From contig NZ_JAHRWL010000002.1 of NCBI RefSeq assembly GCF_019104745.1, positions 1,103,103-1,167,102 of the forward strand: 64,000 nt of DNA, in the 5' to 3' direction. Positions 18,465-28,052 of the stretch are shown here, one piece after another. The position numbers and the translations under genes are program-made. Below the pieces are notes generated by a model, which searched no databases, had not been told where the DNA came from, and worked only from the letters and a program-made list of their open reading frames with translations. Positions within the stretch are counted from its first letter, which is position 1. The number at the start of each line of letters is the position of its first letter. This stretch comes from Thalassococcus arenae (GTDB lineage: Bacteria; Pseudomonadota; Alphaproteobacteria; Rhodobacterales; Rhodobacteraceae).

Positions 18465-19984
18465 TGGTAACCGGCGAATTGAAAAAGAAGATCGATGCCC
18501 TCTGGACCGAGTTCTGGACTGGCGGCATCACCAATCCGCTGACGGTGATCGAGCAGATCACCTTCCTGATCTTCGTGCGCCTGCTCGACGTGAACGAGGC
18601 CCGCGACGAAAACCGCCTGAAGCGCAGCGGCGTGGAGTTCAAGCGCCGGTTCAATGCTGATGAACAGGAACTCCGCTGGTCGCAGTTCCGCCATCTGGGT
18701 GCCGACGAGATGCTGCCGCTGGTGCGCGACCGCGTCTTCCCGCATTTCCGCAAGGCGTCCGTCGGCACCACCTTCGCCGAGTTCATGAAGGATGCGCAGC
18801 TGATGATCCAGAAGCCCAGCCTTCTGGTGAAGGCTGTCAACATGATCAACGATCTGCCGCTCACGTCTGGCGACACCAAAGGCGACCTCTATGAATACCT
18901 GCTGGGCAAGCTGACGACGGCAGGCATCAACGGCCAGTTCCGGACACCGCGCCACATCATCCGCCTGATGGTGGACATGCTGGAGCCCAAGCCCACCGAT
19001 GTGATTTCCGATCCGTCATGTGGCACCGGCGGCTTTCTGGTCGAGACGATGAACTACCTTCTCGAAAACCACACGTCGCCCGAGGCGGTGATGGAGGAAA
19101 CGGATCCGGACACCGGCAAGACCGAGAAGACCTTCACCGGCGACCTGCTCGAGGATCATTGGACCCATATCCGCAACGACATGTTCCATGGCTTCGATTT
19201 CGACGCCACCATGCTGCGCATCGCGGCCATGAACATGATGCTGCACGGTGTCGACAATCCCGACATCCATTACCAGGACACGCTGAGCAACAGCTTTCCT
19301 GAGCGCTTCCCCAAATCCGCAAGCGAAGGCTTTGACATCGTCCTCGCCAATCCGCCCTTCAAGGGCTCGCTCGATTTCGAAGATGTGCATGCCGGCTTGC
19401 TGCGGCAGGTGAAGACCAAGAAGACGGAACTGCTGTTCCTGGTGCTGATCCTGCGCATGCTGAAAACCGGCGGGCGCTCGGCCACCATTGTGCCCGACGG
19501 CGTGCTGTTCGGCTCGTCCACCGCCCATGTGGCGCTACGCAAGCTGCTGGTCGATCACAACCAGCTGGAGGCGGTGATCTCGCTGCCCTCGGGCGTGTTC
19601 AAGCCCTATGCGGGTGTGTCCACTGGCATCCTCGTCTTCACCAAAGGCGGGCGCACCGATGATGTCTTCTTTTACGATGTGGAGGCGGACGGTTACTCGC
19701 TGGACGACAAGCGCGACCCGATCGAGGCCAATGACCTGCCCGATTGCATCACCGCTTGGCGCAACCGTGATCCGAAGCGGGACACGGACCGCAAGCAGAA
19801 GGCCTTCTTCGTTCCGGCCGATGACATCCGCGAGGCGAACTTCGACCTCTCGCTCTCCAGATACAAGGAACGTGTCTACGAGGAGCAGGAATACGACCCA
19901 CCGAAGCTCATCCTGAAGCGGATGAAAACCCTGAACGGCGACATCGCCAAGGACCTCGCCGAACTTGAGGGGATGTTGGGATGA
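18464..19984 (+). CDS. hsdM: Type I DNA methyltransferase subunit M
   Basis: A 506-residue N6-adenine methyltransferase. Residues 1-130 are the HsdM N-terminal helical domain. [16 protein letters not shown] leads into the AdoMet site [10 protein letters not shown] (about 182-191), and the catalytic NPPF is at about 295. It protects host DNA and forms the core of the restriction complex. The start overlaps the hsdR stop by 1 base and the end overlaps hsdS by 4 bases, indicating translational coupling. Lengths and motifs are normal. Confidence 0.96.
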   Translation: MVTGELKKKIDALWTEFWTGGITNPLTVIEQITFLIFVRLLDVNEARDENRLKRSGVEFKRRFNADEQELRWSQFRHLGADEMLPLVRDRVFPHFRKASVGTTFAEFMKDAQLMIQKPSLLVKAVNMINDLPLTSGDTKGDLYEYLLGKLTTAGINGQFRTPRHIIRLMVDMLEPKPTDVISDPSCGTGGFLVETMNYLLENHTSPEAVMEETDPDTGKTEKTFTGDLLEDHWTHIRNDMFHGFDFDATMLRIAAMNMMLHGVDNPDIHYQDTLSNSFPERFPKSASEGFDIVLANPPFKGSLDFEDVHAGLLRQVKTKKTELLFLVLILRMLKTGGRSATIVPDGVLFGSSTAHVALRKLLVDHNQLEAVISLPSGVFKPYAGVSTGILVFTKGGRTDDVFFYDVEADGYSLDDKRDPIEANDLPDCITAWRNRDPKRDTDRKQKAFFVPADDIREANFDLSLSRYKERVYEEQEYDPPKLILKRMKTLNGDIAKDLAELEGMLG

Positions 19985-21108
19985 GTGGAATGTCGCGTCT
20001 CGGCGATGTTTGCGAGTTTGTCTATGGAAAAAGTCTCCCCGCCTCAAAGAGGAAGGAAGGCAGTATCGCAGTGTATGGCTCGAATGGTGCGGTCGGATTC
20101 CATTGTGACGCCGTAACCAAGTCGCCAGCGATCATTGTTGGACGCAAAGGCTCAATCGGAAAACTAATCTACTCCGAGAAACCATGTTGGCCGATCGATA
20201 CGACCTATTATGTTGAAAAGGATAGCACCGATGTAGATTTGCGTTGGCTTTTTCACGCCATGCAATCACTTCGTCTTGACGAATTAAACAAAGCTACTGG
20301 CGTACCTGGCCTCAACCGGAACGATGCATACGAGCGCAAGCTCTTTGTACCGAGCACTATCGACGAACAACGACGGATTGCGTCGATCCTCGACAAGGCC
20401 GATGCCATCCGCCGCAAACGCCAGCAGGCCCTCGCCCTCGCCGACGATTTTCTCAAGTCGGTGTTTGTGGAGATGTTCGGTGATCCTGAAACGAACCCGA
20501 AACAACTACCACAAGAGGAGCTTGGCAAACTATTGGAAAGGATCGATAGCGGTCATAGCCCCAAATGCGAAGCTAGGCCAGCTGCAGAGGACGAAATCGG
20601 GATTTTGAAAGTGAGCTCGATCTCATCCACTCACTTCAGGCCAGAAGAAAACAAGGCCGTTTTCGAAGGATATCCTATTGATGAACGAAACCTCGTTCAT
20701 AAAGGTGATCTTCTCTTTTCCAGAAAGAACACTTACCAGTTAGTAGGCGCGTCCGCGATTGTTGAGAACGCACATGGAAAACTGGCGCTGCCCGACCTGA
20801 TTTTTAGGCTCGTACCAAGATCGGATCGCAAAATTGAACTTCCGTATCTGTGGATGCTCTTGACCCAAGACTCAATCAGAGAGCGCTTGAGAAAAGTAGC
20901 CGGTGGATCGGCTGCGTCGATGCCAAACATTGGAAAAGAAAGACTCAGATCTGTCCTCCTCCCAATCGCCAAACCGGAGGATCAAGTCCAGTTTACTAAA
21001 TACTACTCTAAGAGAATTTCATTGAAAAAGAAGCTTCAGGACAATTTGATATTATCGGAAGACCTCTTCGCCTCCCTCTCACAACGCGCTTTCCGGGGGG
21101 AGCTATGA
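19981..21108 (+). CDS. hsdS: Type I specificity subunit S
   Basis: A 375-residue HsdS with two target-recognition domains (about 1-125 and 170-335). They are separated by the conserved helix ([36 protein letters not shown], about 125-160) that acts as a molecular ruler, and a second helix closes the C-terminus. It sets the DNA sequence methylated and cut. The recognition-domain DNA is much more AT-rich than hsdM, as expected for shuffled specificity modules. The recognition sequence cannot be predicted from the sequence. It overlaps the next gene by 4 bases. Confidence 0.93.
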   Translation: MSGMSRLGDVCEFVYGKSLPASKRKEGSIAVYGSNGAVGFHCDAVTKSPAIIVGRKGSIGKLIYSEKPCWPIDTTYYVEKDSTDVDLRWLFHAMQSLRLDELNKATGVPGLNRNDAYERKLFVPSTIDEQRRIASILDKADAIRRKRQQALALADDFLKSVFVEMFGDPETNPKQLPQEELGKLLERIDSGHSPKCEARPAAEDEIGILKVSSISSTHFRPEENKAVFEGYPIDERNLVHKGDLLFSRKNTYQLVGASAIVENAHGKLALPDLIFRLVPRSDRKIELPYLWMLLTQDSIRERLRKVAGGSAASMPNIGKERLRSVLLPIAKPEDQVQFTKYYSKRISLKKKLQDNLILSEDLFASLSQRAFRGEL

Positions 21109-22034
21109 GCGATCTGAAACTCTTCCGGATTGGCGGCACGGATGTCTGCGAGGTGCATGGCACGTCGCTGGCGCTGGAAAAATCGCTGCAGACGCTGATC
21201 GAGCAGAACCTGGAGACCTTTCTCGGTGTCCGCTTCCTCGCGTCGGAATTCTCCACCGGCCGCGATCATGGCGGGCGGATGGACACGCTCGGCATCGATG
21301 AAAATTCCTGCCCTGTGATCATCGAATACAAGCGTTCCTCCAACATGAACGTCATCAATCAGGGCCTGTTCTATCTCGACTGGCTGGTGACGCATCGCGG
21401 CGATTTCGAGATGCTGGTCTTGAAGAAGTTCGGCGAAAAGGCCGCCCAATCGGTCGAGTGGTCTTCACCGCGCCTGATCTGCATCGCCGGCGACTTCTCC
21501 CGCTATGACGAACACGCCATCAAGCAGATGAACCGCAACATCGAACTCATTCGCTACATGAAATTCGATGACGACCTGCTGCTGCTTGAACAGGTCAACG
21601 CGGCCTCTGCCCCGCTCAACGGCATGATCGCGACGGATAAAGTTGATGGCGGCACGGACGGCGGGCAAAAGCAGAAATACACCACCGTCTCGCAATATCT
21701 CGACAAGGCAGACGCTGAGCTGCGCGCGCTCTTTGATACGGTGAAGGAGCATCTTGAAGGGTTGGGCGATGACGTGCAGTTCAAGGTGCTGCGCTTCTAT
21801 TTCGCGTTCAAGCGGATCAAGAATTTCGCCTGCGTCGAGATCAAGACCCAGGAGCGCAAGCTGATCGTCCACGTCAAGGTCGACCCCGACACCATCACGC
21901 TGGAAGACGGGTTTACCCGCGATGTGCGCACCATCGGCCATTTCGGCACCGGCGATCTGGAAATCACCATCCGCTCGATGGAGGACTTCGAGAAGGCCAA
22001 GCCGTTGTTCGAGCGCAGCTATGAGAATGCGTGA
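21105..22034 (+). CDS. DUF5655 protein with PD-(D/E)xK nuclease-like N-domain
   Basis: A 309-residue protein. The N-terminal half resembles NucS/DUF91-type nucleases: E33 in IEQNLETFLGVRFLASEFST, D60 in GRMDTLGIDE, and the E-x-K of PVIIEYKRSS (about 71-78) give a plausible active site. The C-terminal half (about 195-305) is the DUF5655 domain, thought to bind nucleic acid or act as an accessory to restriction systems. It is translationally coupled to hsdS (4-base overlap) and so is likely made with the restriction complex. Function is inferred, not known. Confidence 0.78.
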   Translation: MSDLKLFRIGGTDVCEVHGTSLALEKSLQTLIEQNLETFLGVRFLASEFSTGRDHGGRMDTLGIDENSCPVIIEYKRSSNMNVINQGLFYLDWLVTHRGDFEMLVLKKFGEKAAQSVEWSSPRLICIAGDFSRYDEHAIKQMNRNIELIRYMKFDDDLLLLEQVNAASAPLNGMIATDKVDGGTDGGQKQKYTTVSQYLDKADAELRALFDTVKEHLEGLGDDVQFKVLRFYFAFKRIKNFACVEIKTQERKLIVHVKVDPDTITLEDGFTRDVRTIGHFGTGDLEITIRSMEDFEKAKPLFERSYENA

Positions 22035-22043
22035 GGTGGGGTG

Positions 22044-22559
22044 ATGGCGGAACTCCACACCCTCACCCTGCCCGGCCCGATGCTGCAACGCGGGTTCTGG
22101 CTCTATGTCTGGCGGATCGACACGCCGAAGGGTGAGCGCCTGTATGTCGGGCGCACCGGGGACAACAGCAGCCCATATGCGACCGCGCCGTACACGCGGA
22201 TGGGGCAACATCTGGGATTTCAGAAAGCATCCAACAGCCTTCGCCGCTTGCTTACCGAACAGGGCATCGAACCGGAACAATGCGCCCAATACGATCTGGT
22301 CTCCTACGGGCCGATTTTTCCAGAGATCGGGAAGACTGCGGAGCAGGATCATGGCGAGCAGATGGAGCTACACAAACCTGTTCGCGACCGGATGGCAGCA
22401 CTGGAACGGGACCTGCGCGACGCATTAGCCGATGCTGGCTATTCGCTCCTCAATGTGGTGCGCAGCAAGGCTCAATCCGATCCGGAAAACTGGTCGGCAG
22501 TTCTCGCGGCGTTTTCGGAGAACTTTCCGAAGCTGACGACGGGGCGCGCCGATGGGTGA
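22044..22559 (+). CDS. GIY-YIG-like nuclease-fold protein
   Basis: A 171-residue protein. FWLYVWRI and RLYVGRTGD (about 18-42) reproduce the two beta-strand motifs of the GIY-YIG fold (LYV ... YVG), with R after YT (YTRMGQHLG) in the position of the catalytic Arg and a Glu-rich helix (HGEQMELH) that could hold the metal-binding Glu. It is therefore a candidate DNA nuclease. It begins 9 bases after the DUF5655 gene and overlaps the EVE/GIY-YIG-like gene by 8 bases. I know no characterised system with this pair. The alternative start at 22041 adds one residue. Confidence 0.6.
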   Translation: MAELHTLTLPGPMLQRGFWLYVWRIDTPKGERLYVGRTGDNSSPYATAPYTRMGQHLGFQKASNSLRRLLTEQGIEPEQCAQYDLVSYGPIFPEIGKTAEQDHGEQMELHKPVRDRMAALERDLRDALADAGYSLLNVVRSKAQSDPENWSAVLAAFSENFPKLTTGRADG

Positions 22560-23529
22560 CCTCCTCCCCGAAAACCGCCAGATATGGGTGCGCGCATTCT
22601 ACGGCTTCAACCCCGAGGAAGCGGGATACATCGGCTTCACCCATGAAGCGCAGCGCGAAGACATGCTGACCAAGATGAAGGACGGGGATCTTGTCCTCAT
22701 CTACGGTGCCGTAGACTCTCTCACTGACACCGATTTACAGAGGCAGGCCCTTGGCTTCATGGAAGTGAAATTGGAGCGATGCCATGATCTGGACCGGCAG
22801 ACTGAAGAGTCGAGGAAATGGAAGCTAGATCATGGTTTTCAGGATCGGTGGACTTACGGCCTGAAGGTTGTCCGTGCATGGCGCGTCACAAACCGGGTTC
22901 ACATCAAGACGATTGCGCCTATAGCCTATGACAGCAAGAAGCGGTTTGAGAGAACGACAAAGGCTGTCCTGCTTGAGCCAGACGAAAAGCGCAGGGCGCT
23001 CAGCCACCATGTCCGGCAGGTGAACGTCTACGGTGAACCGCCCATCGCAGCGGATGAACTCGTCAGCGGCTATATGAACGACCTGCTCAAGCCGTCCAAG
23101 GGTATTCCTCCTAGTTTCGGGGACCGCACCTCAACGCATGAAGATGGAGAGAACCACCTCTACCTGATGAAGCTGTCAGCCGATGCTGAGGCGCTGCTTG
23201 GAAAAGCTGGCCCTCATGTCGGCAAAGCTCTGGTGAAGATCGGCAGATCGAATGATCCGAACCGCCGGTTGAAAGAAGTCAATGGCGGGTTCCCTGATCG
23301 CGCGGTTTGCAGGTGGGAACTCAAGCATAATCAGCCATTTGAAGACGGCGAAACGGCTCACAACTACGAAACCGAATTGAAAGAGCTCTTTGCCAGAGAA
23401 TTCACCTCACAAGCTGGAGAGTTCTACACCGGTGATTGGTCTGCGATTGAGCGGGCTTTCCAAACTTTTTGTTTTTCCAAGATACCCAAGATTCTCGCTG
23501 CGGCTGGCAAAGCCATGGGCGTGAAATAA
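22552..23529 (+). CDS. EVE/PUA-like domain fused to GIY-YIG (T5orf172-like) nuclease domain
   Basis: A 325-residue two-domain protein. Residues 8-125 look like an EVE/PUA-type fold (WVRAFYGFNPEEAGYIGFT, MKDGDLVLIYGA, FMEVKLERC, GLKVVRAWRV), a domain that often reads modified bases. Residues 200-315 look like a GIY-YIG/T5orf172 domain (HLYLMKLS, then VKIGRSNDPNRRLKEVN, YETELKELF with a candidate metal Glu, and GEFYTGDW). The fusion suggests recognition of modified DNA followed by cleavage. It is coupled to the preceding GIY-YIG-like gene. Both domain calls rest on motifs only. Confidence 0.62.
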   Translation: MGDLLPENRQIWVRAFYGFNPEEAGYIGFTHEAQREDMLTKMKDGDLVLIYGAVDSLTDTDLQRQALGFMEVKLERCHDLDRQTEESRKWKLDHGFQDRWTYGLKVVRAWRVTNRVHIKTIAPIAYDSKKRFERTTKAVLLEPDEKRRALSHHVRQVNVYGEPPIAADELVSGYMNDLLKPSKGIPPSFGDRTSTHEDGENHLYLMKLSADAEALLGKAGPHVGKALVKIGRSNDPNRRLKEVNGGFPDRAVCRWELKHNQPFEDGETAHNYETELKELFAREFTSQAGEFYTGDWSAIERAFQTFCFSKIPKILAAAGKAMGVK

Positions 23530-23542
23530 AAATGAGATTGTC

Positions 23543-25234
23543 ATGCGACTGAGCCGGATCGAAATCGAAAACTTCAAGGGCGTTGGCGCCAGACAGGTCA
23601 TCGAGCTGCGCCCGATCACGCTGTTGTTTGGCCCGAACAGCGCAGGCAAGAGTACGATCCTTCAAGCGTTGCACTATGTCCGCGAGATTTTGGAGAGGAA
23701 GAACCCCGATCCTGATCAAACAATTGCGGGCGGCCTGATCGATCTCGGCGGCTTCAAGAACCTGATCCACAATCATGATCTCTCAAAGTCGATGACGGTC
23801 AAACTGGTCATCGATTTGTCGGATGATCAGGGTAACGAACGGCTTCCAATCAACAATGGGAACTCGCTCGACGACCCTGAATTTGAAAATCTGCGCATCC
23901 GGTACATCGTCGGTGAGAACACCGATCTGAAGGAATATGCTGTCGTCCAGGAGATCGGTGTCTCCCTGCAGATTCAATGGAGCGACCTGATCAATGCACC
24001 TTATGTGTCGGGTCTGATTGTCGACATGGATGGCGAAAACATCGCCACGATCAAATCCCCACCGCAACCCGGCCAGGCTCAGCTCACCGAGTTCAACTTC
24101 CAACATCCACTGTTGCAGGAGTATATGGACGCCGATGAAGAACCTTCTCAGGACACGGAAGAGAGCGACCCACTTGGCACCAAACTGGGTATCGAGATTT
24201 GGGAGCTTTCCCGTGACATGGCCAGATCCGCAGACTTGAAAGGTGCCAGCGAGTTTCGCGTCGCAGCCGCATCCGTGATTGGCGCTCTGCCGGATATCAA
24301 CAAGCCGTGGAACCTGGAACTGCGCGATCCGGAACCGAAGAAGCTGGAATTGGAGGGCAACACGCCTCGCGTTCGCGGCCTGTCTGCATTGCTCGACGAG
24401 TTGCTGCTTGGGCCATTGCGCATTACACGCGACTACCTTTCGCAGATGACCTATATCGGTCCGCTAAGGGACATCCCGCCCAGGGCTTTCCGACCCCAGG
24501 TTTCACCCGATGAGGGACGCTGGGCACAGGGTCTGGCAGCATGGGACCTCATCTATTCGGACACCAAGGGCAAACTACTCAGCGAAGTGAATGCCTGGCT
24601 GAGTGGCGAGGAAGGTCTGGGGACCAATTACGAAATCTCCAAGTCGGAATATCTGGAAGTACCGGTCTCGAGCCGTATCGATCAACTGTTCAAACGCGGC
24701 ATCAGCGAAGACGACATCGGAGAACTGCAGGAAGAGTTTCAGAAGCTGGGATCGCGTACCGAGGTTGTTTTGCGTGACGTGGTGAAAGGCATTGATGTTG
24801 CCCCAAGCGATGTGGGCGTCGGCATCTCTCAGATGATTCCTGTCATCGTTGCTTGCCTTCGCGACAGGGATGGCATTCTGGCAATCGAGCAGCCCGAACT
24901 TCACATACATCCGGCAATTCAGGTTGGGGTCGGTGACCTTTTCATTCATTCTGTAGTGCCCGGCGAGCGATCTTTCGGTTCAGGCAAAAGCCTACTTGTC
25001 GAAACCCATAGTGAACACATCATGCTGCGGCTCCTACGCAGGGTGCGAGAGACCACCGAAGGAGCACTTCCGCCAAGGAAACACGCACTGAAGCCCGATG
25101 ACCTCTCGGTAATATATGTCGAGAATAGCGAAGAAGAAGTGCACTTTCGCCGGCTTCGCGTGGATAGAGACGGTGATTTCTCTGACCGGTGGCCAGACGG
25201 ATTCTTCGAAGAAAGGGCGGAGGAACTGTTCTGA
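23543..25234 (+). CDS. AAA/OLD-like ATPase with DUF3696 C-terminus
   Basis: A 563-residue ABC-type ATPase of the AAA15/21 group. Walker A is FGPNSAGKSTI (about 26-36), the signature-like GVGISQMIPVI is near 425, Walker B IEQPELHIHPA near 448, and the switch His in VETHSEHIMLRLL near 488. The end (GDFSDRWPDGFFEERAEELF) is the DUF3696 motif. No TOPRIM domain is present, so any effector must be separate. The next gene starts on its stop codon (TGATG), which implies a two-subunit complex, as in other ATPase-plus-effector phage defences. The trigger is unknown. Confidence 0.82.
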   Translation: MRLSRIEIENFKGVGARQVIELRPITLLFGPNSAGKSTILQALHYVREILERKNPDPDQTIAGGLIDLGGFKNLIHNHDLSKSMTVKLVIDLSDDQGNERLPINNGNSLDDPEFENLRIRYIVGENTDLKEYAVVQEIGVSLQIQWSDLINAPYVSGLIVDMDGENIATIKSPPQPGQAQLTEFNFQHPLLQEYMDADEEPSQDTEESDPLGTKLGIEIWELSRDMARSADLKGASEFRVAAASVIGALPDINKPWNLELRDPEPKKLELEGNTPRVRGLSALLDELLLGPLRITRDYLSQMTYIGPLRDIPPRAFRPQVSPDEGRWAQGLAAWDLIYSDTKGKLLSEVNAWLSGEEGLGTNYEISKSEYLEVPVSSRIDQLFKRGISEDDIGELQEEFQKLGSRTEVVLRDVVKGIDVAPSDVGVGISQMIPVIVACLRDRDGILAIEQPELHIHPAIQVGVGDLFIHSVVPGERSFGSGKSLLVETHSEHIMLRLLRRVRETTEGALPPRKHALKPDDLSVIYVENSEEEVHFRRLRVDRDGDFSDRWPDGFFEERAEELF

Positions 25235-26166
25235 TGCTGTCGGAATACGCAGTAGAGCCTGCAACCATCGGCGCCGACTGGCGAACCTTCAAGGACCTGA
25301 TCGACCGCTTCGGCGCCGATAAAGGTCGGCTCATTTCACGACTCCCGACAAAGTGGGAGAAGAAGGTCATCCAAGCAGCGAAAGAGGCTGGGGTGCCGGA
25401 TATTCGTATGTCCAGCATCATAGAGCGTTTGCGCAACTCGAAGCATAAGGTCGTCGATTTCAATCGTGCCTATGACAGCGAGACAGACTGGATAAAAAAC
25501 GCTCTATGCGAGCACGCCGCCCGGCCATTCAGAGCGATCATATGCGACGCTGGAAAAACAACCTGCGCAGAAACAATACATCCGGATGACTGCTCCGATG
25601 GGCATGCGCTTTTTAGAGCAGCAACAAGCTATAACGTGTTGAGGACCGCAGATGAAATTGCCGACGCCCTAAATGCCTTCGTTGCGGTGTCGAAGGAGGT
25701 CGACATCGTCGATCCTTACTTTGATCTTCGGCCAACCGAGGGCAACTATCTCGCCCCACTTGTAGCGCTTCTTGATCGACTCGGACGTGGGCCTTGGCCA
25801 CCAAAAGTCATCAAGATCCATTTCCGAGAACATGGTTCGCGCCCCCCGCCTGAGCTCGTTGCTCGAGACGGTGCCCCCCAGATCAAAGGACGCCTCCCAT
25901 TAGGCTACTGTTTGGAGCTTTATGCATGGTCGGAAAAAAAGGACGGCGAAGACTTCCACGATCGCTTCGTTTTGACAGACTTGGGCGGGATCATGATTGG
26001 TGCGGGCTTATCTGCAGATGCACCGGCTGAGTCTGCTGCATTCACACTCTTGGACTTCGAACACGCTCAGAGCCTTCGCAACAGATTTGCAGACGAATCA
26101 ACAACCTACGCGCGCGCGGGATATGCTGTTCGAATCCATGACGACGGTAGCACCGAGTTATTCTGA
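25234..26166 (+). CDS. Phospholipase-D-like putative effector paired with the ATPase
   Basis: A 310-residue protein I cannot place in a named family. VDIVDPYFDL (about 156) and HDRFVLTDLGGIMIGAGLS (about 242-260) resemble half of a PLD-superfamily active site, H-x-(K/R)-x4-D with Arg in place of Lys. If active it would be a nuclease or phosphodiesterase. Residues 1-110 are helical with basic patches. The start overlaps the ATPase stop by one base, so the two are almost certainly partners. An upstream in-frame start at 25189 is possible but lies inside the ATPase gene. It ends the nine-gene block. Confidence 0.62.
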   Translation: MLSEYAVEPATIGADWRTFKDLIDRFGADKGRLISRLPTKWEKKVIQAAKEAGVPDIRMSSIIERLRNSKHKVVDFNRAYDSETDWIKNALCEHAARPFRAIICDAGKTTCAETIHPDDCSDGHALFRAATSYNVLRTADEIADALNAFVAVSKEVDIVDPYFDLRPTEGNYLAPLVALLDRLGRGPWPPKVIKIHFREHGSRPPPELVARDGAPQIKGRLPLGYCLELYAWSEKKDGEDFHDRFVLTDLGGIMIGAGLSADAPAESAAFTLLDFEHAQSLRNRFADESTTYARAGYAVRIHDDGSTELF

Positions 26167-26469
26167 CGGTGAGAGTTCGATTATCTTCCATCTTGCGCGG
26201 CCGCACAGGGAGAACGCTTTCGCCAGGGCAAGTAGCGGAGAAAAGCAGATTCGAAATGAGTAGTTGTTCAACCCATACCAAAAGGCATCAAACGACGGTG
26301 GCACGTTCCAAGAACCAAATCCTATGGCCCAAATGCACTTTGACTGGCAGGTGAACTCAGCATTGCCCCTGCCTTTACGCGCCAAGCCCCTACTACGCCT
26401 TCACAGGTGTTGCCGGTAGGCCAATAGCGGTCTTCTTGATCGGTCTCGTGATCCATCGCGAGGCCAATC
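26167..26469. other. Right boundary of the inserted defence block
   Basis: 303 bases with no convincing gene. In related elements the CopG-like gene abuts trbB directly, so this stretch with 14035-14196 should contain the two edges of the insertion. No direct repeat shared by 14035-14200 and 26167-26469 could be found by eye, and no transposase is present. Confidence 0.4.
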
Positions 26470-27453
26470 ATGACCGTTACCCCTTTCAAAACCGAGACGT
26501 CTTCCCGCGGCGCACGCATGTTGCGCACAGCCCTTGGGCCTGGCATCGCTGCCTGGCTCGAAGATGCGGGCATCGTCGAGGTGATGCTGAACCCGGACGG
26601 GCGGCTCTGGGTTGACCGACTGGCAGAAGGGCTGAGCGACACAGGCGCGGTGCTGTCTCCCGCCGATGGCGAGCGCATCATCCGTCTTGTCGCGCATCAT
26701 ATCGGGGCGGAGGTCCATCCTGCAGCCCCACGGGTTTCAGCTGAACTGCCAGACACGGGCGAGCGCTTCGAAGGTTTGCTGCCGCCAGTGGTTTCCGCGC
26801 CTACCTTTGCCATTCGCAAGCCAGCCGTCGCGGTGTTTACCCTCGAGGACTATGTCTCCGGCGGCATTCTCTCGGCCGGCGCCGCCAACCAATTGCGCAT
26901 TGGTGTCACGAGCCGGGCCAATATCCTCGTCGCGGGCGGGACCTCCACCGGCAAGACGACCCTCACCAATGCGCTGTTGGCGGAGATCGCCAAGACCTCG
27001 GACCGCGTGGTCCTGATTGAGGACACGCGCGAACTGCAATGCCTGAACCCCAACCTCGTGGCTCTCCGCACCAAGGACGGGGTCGCGACCTTGTCCGATC
27101 TCGTGCGCGCTTCGCTGCGGCTGAGGCCTGATCGCATCCCCATCGGCGAGGTGCGCGGGCCGGAAGCGCTCGACCTGCTCAAGGCCTGGGGTACCGGCCA
27201 TCCGGGCGGGATCGGCACGATCCACGCCGGGTCCGCCATCGGCGCATTGCGGCGGCTGGAACAGCTGATCCAAGAAGCGGTGGTGACAGTTCCGCGCGCG
27301 CTGATCGCAGAAACCATCGACCTGATCGCCGTTCTGTCCGGACGGGGCGCCGAGCGTCGCCTCTCCGAGTTGGCGCGTGTCACCGGCCTGACCGCCTCCG
27401 GCGATTACGCTCTCAGCCCCCTTTTCCCACCAACACAAGGAAGCCATCCATGA
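26470..27453 (+). CDS. trbB: TrbB, VirB11-type conjugation ATPase
   Basis: A 327-residue hexameric secretion ATPase at the cytoplasmic base of the mating channel. Walker [11 protein letters not shown] is near residue 156. [44 protein letters not shown] with the Asp/Glu and His boxes, and GTIHAGS are classic. It starts the trb operon and overlaps trbC by 4 bases. It is now separated from traG and the CopG-like gene by the defence block, so it may need its own promoter or read-through. Confidence 0.95.
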   Translation: MTVTPFKTETSSRGARMLRTALGPGIAAWLEDAGIVEVMLNPDGRLWVDRLAEGLSDTGAVLSPADGERIIRLVAHHIGAEVHPAAPRVSAELPDTGERFEGLLPPVVSAPTFAIRKPAVAVFTLEDYVSGGILSAGAANQLRIGVTSRANILVAGGTSTGKTTLTNALLAEIAKTSDRVVLIEDTRELQCLNPNLVALRTKDGVATLSDLVRASLRLRPDRIPIGEVRGPEALDLLKAWGTGHPGGIGTIHAGSAIGALRRLEQLIQEAVVTVPRALIAETIDLIAVLSGRGAERRLSELARVTGLTASGDYALSPLFPPTQGSHP

Positions 27454-27776
27454 CCCTTCTGCCATCATTTCGCACAGCCCTTGGCGCAACCGCGTTCGGC
27501 CTCGTCGTCTTCGCCCTGCCCGAACCGGCGCTCGCCGCCGGGTCCGGCATGCCGTGGGAAGCCCCCTTGCAAACCATCCTCGAGTCGATCGAAGGCCCGG
27601 TCGCCAAGATCGTTGCTGTGATCATCATCATCGTGACCGGGCTGACGTTGGCCTTCGGCGACAGTTCGGGCGGGTTCCGGCGGCTGGTGCAGATCGTCTT
27701 CGGGCTGTCCATCGCCTTCGCGGCCTCGAGCTTTTTTCTCTCCTTCTTCTCCTTCGACGGCGGAGCGCTGATCTGA
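27450..27776 (+). CDS. trbC: TrbC, conjugative pilin (VirB2-like)
   Basis: A 108-residue prepilin. A signal peptide ends near ALAAGSG, followed by an amphipathic stretch and two membrane helices (KIVAVIIIIVTGLTLAF and LVQIVFGLSIAFAASSFF). Trb-type pilins are trimmed and cyclised by a TraF-type peptidase. No such gene is present in the window, and the region where it normally lies (before the relaxase) was deleted, so maturation may fail. It overlaps trbB and trbD. Confidence 0.9.
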   Translation: MTLLPSFRTALGATAFGLVVFALPEPALAAGSGMPWEAPLQTILESIEGPVAKIVAVIIIIVTGLTLAFGDSSGGFRRLVQIVFGLSIAFAASSFFLSFFSFDGGALI

Positions 27777-28045
27777 TGGAGAACGCCAACGACATTCCCG
27801 GCTATTTCGCTCCGGTGCACCGCGCCCTGATCGATCCGATCCTGCTGGCCGGTGCGCCGCGCACCATCGCCATTGCCAATGGCACCCTAGCCGCCGCCAT
27901 CGGGCTGGGCCTGCGGCTCTGGCTCGTGGGCCTCGCATTCTGGCTGGTTGGCCACCTCCTCGCTGTTTGGGCCGCGAAGCGGGACGCACAGATCGCCGAA
28001 GTGTCGCGGCGGCATCTCCGTTACCCGTCCTGGTTCGGGGTCTGA
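27776..28045 (+). CDS. trbD: TrbD, VirB3-like channel protein
   Basis: An 89-residue inner-membrane protein. The N-terminus PGYFAPVHRALIDPILLAGAPR is the conserved TrbD/VirB3 opening, followed by two closely spaced membrane segments (about 30-65). It sits between trbC (1-base TGATG overlap) and trbE, the standard order. The longer reading frame upstream belongs to another frame of trbC. Confidence 0.9.
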   Translation: MENANDIPGYFAPVHRALIDPILLAGAPRTIAIANGTLAAAIGLGLRLWLVGLAFWLVGHLLAVWAAKRDAQIAEVSRRHLRYPSWFGV

Positions 28046-28052
28046 ACCGTTG

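Noticed and set aside
26167..26469. Transposon ends flanking the defence block
   Set aside because: No transposase, and no inverted or direct repeat shared with 14035-14196 could be found by eye.
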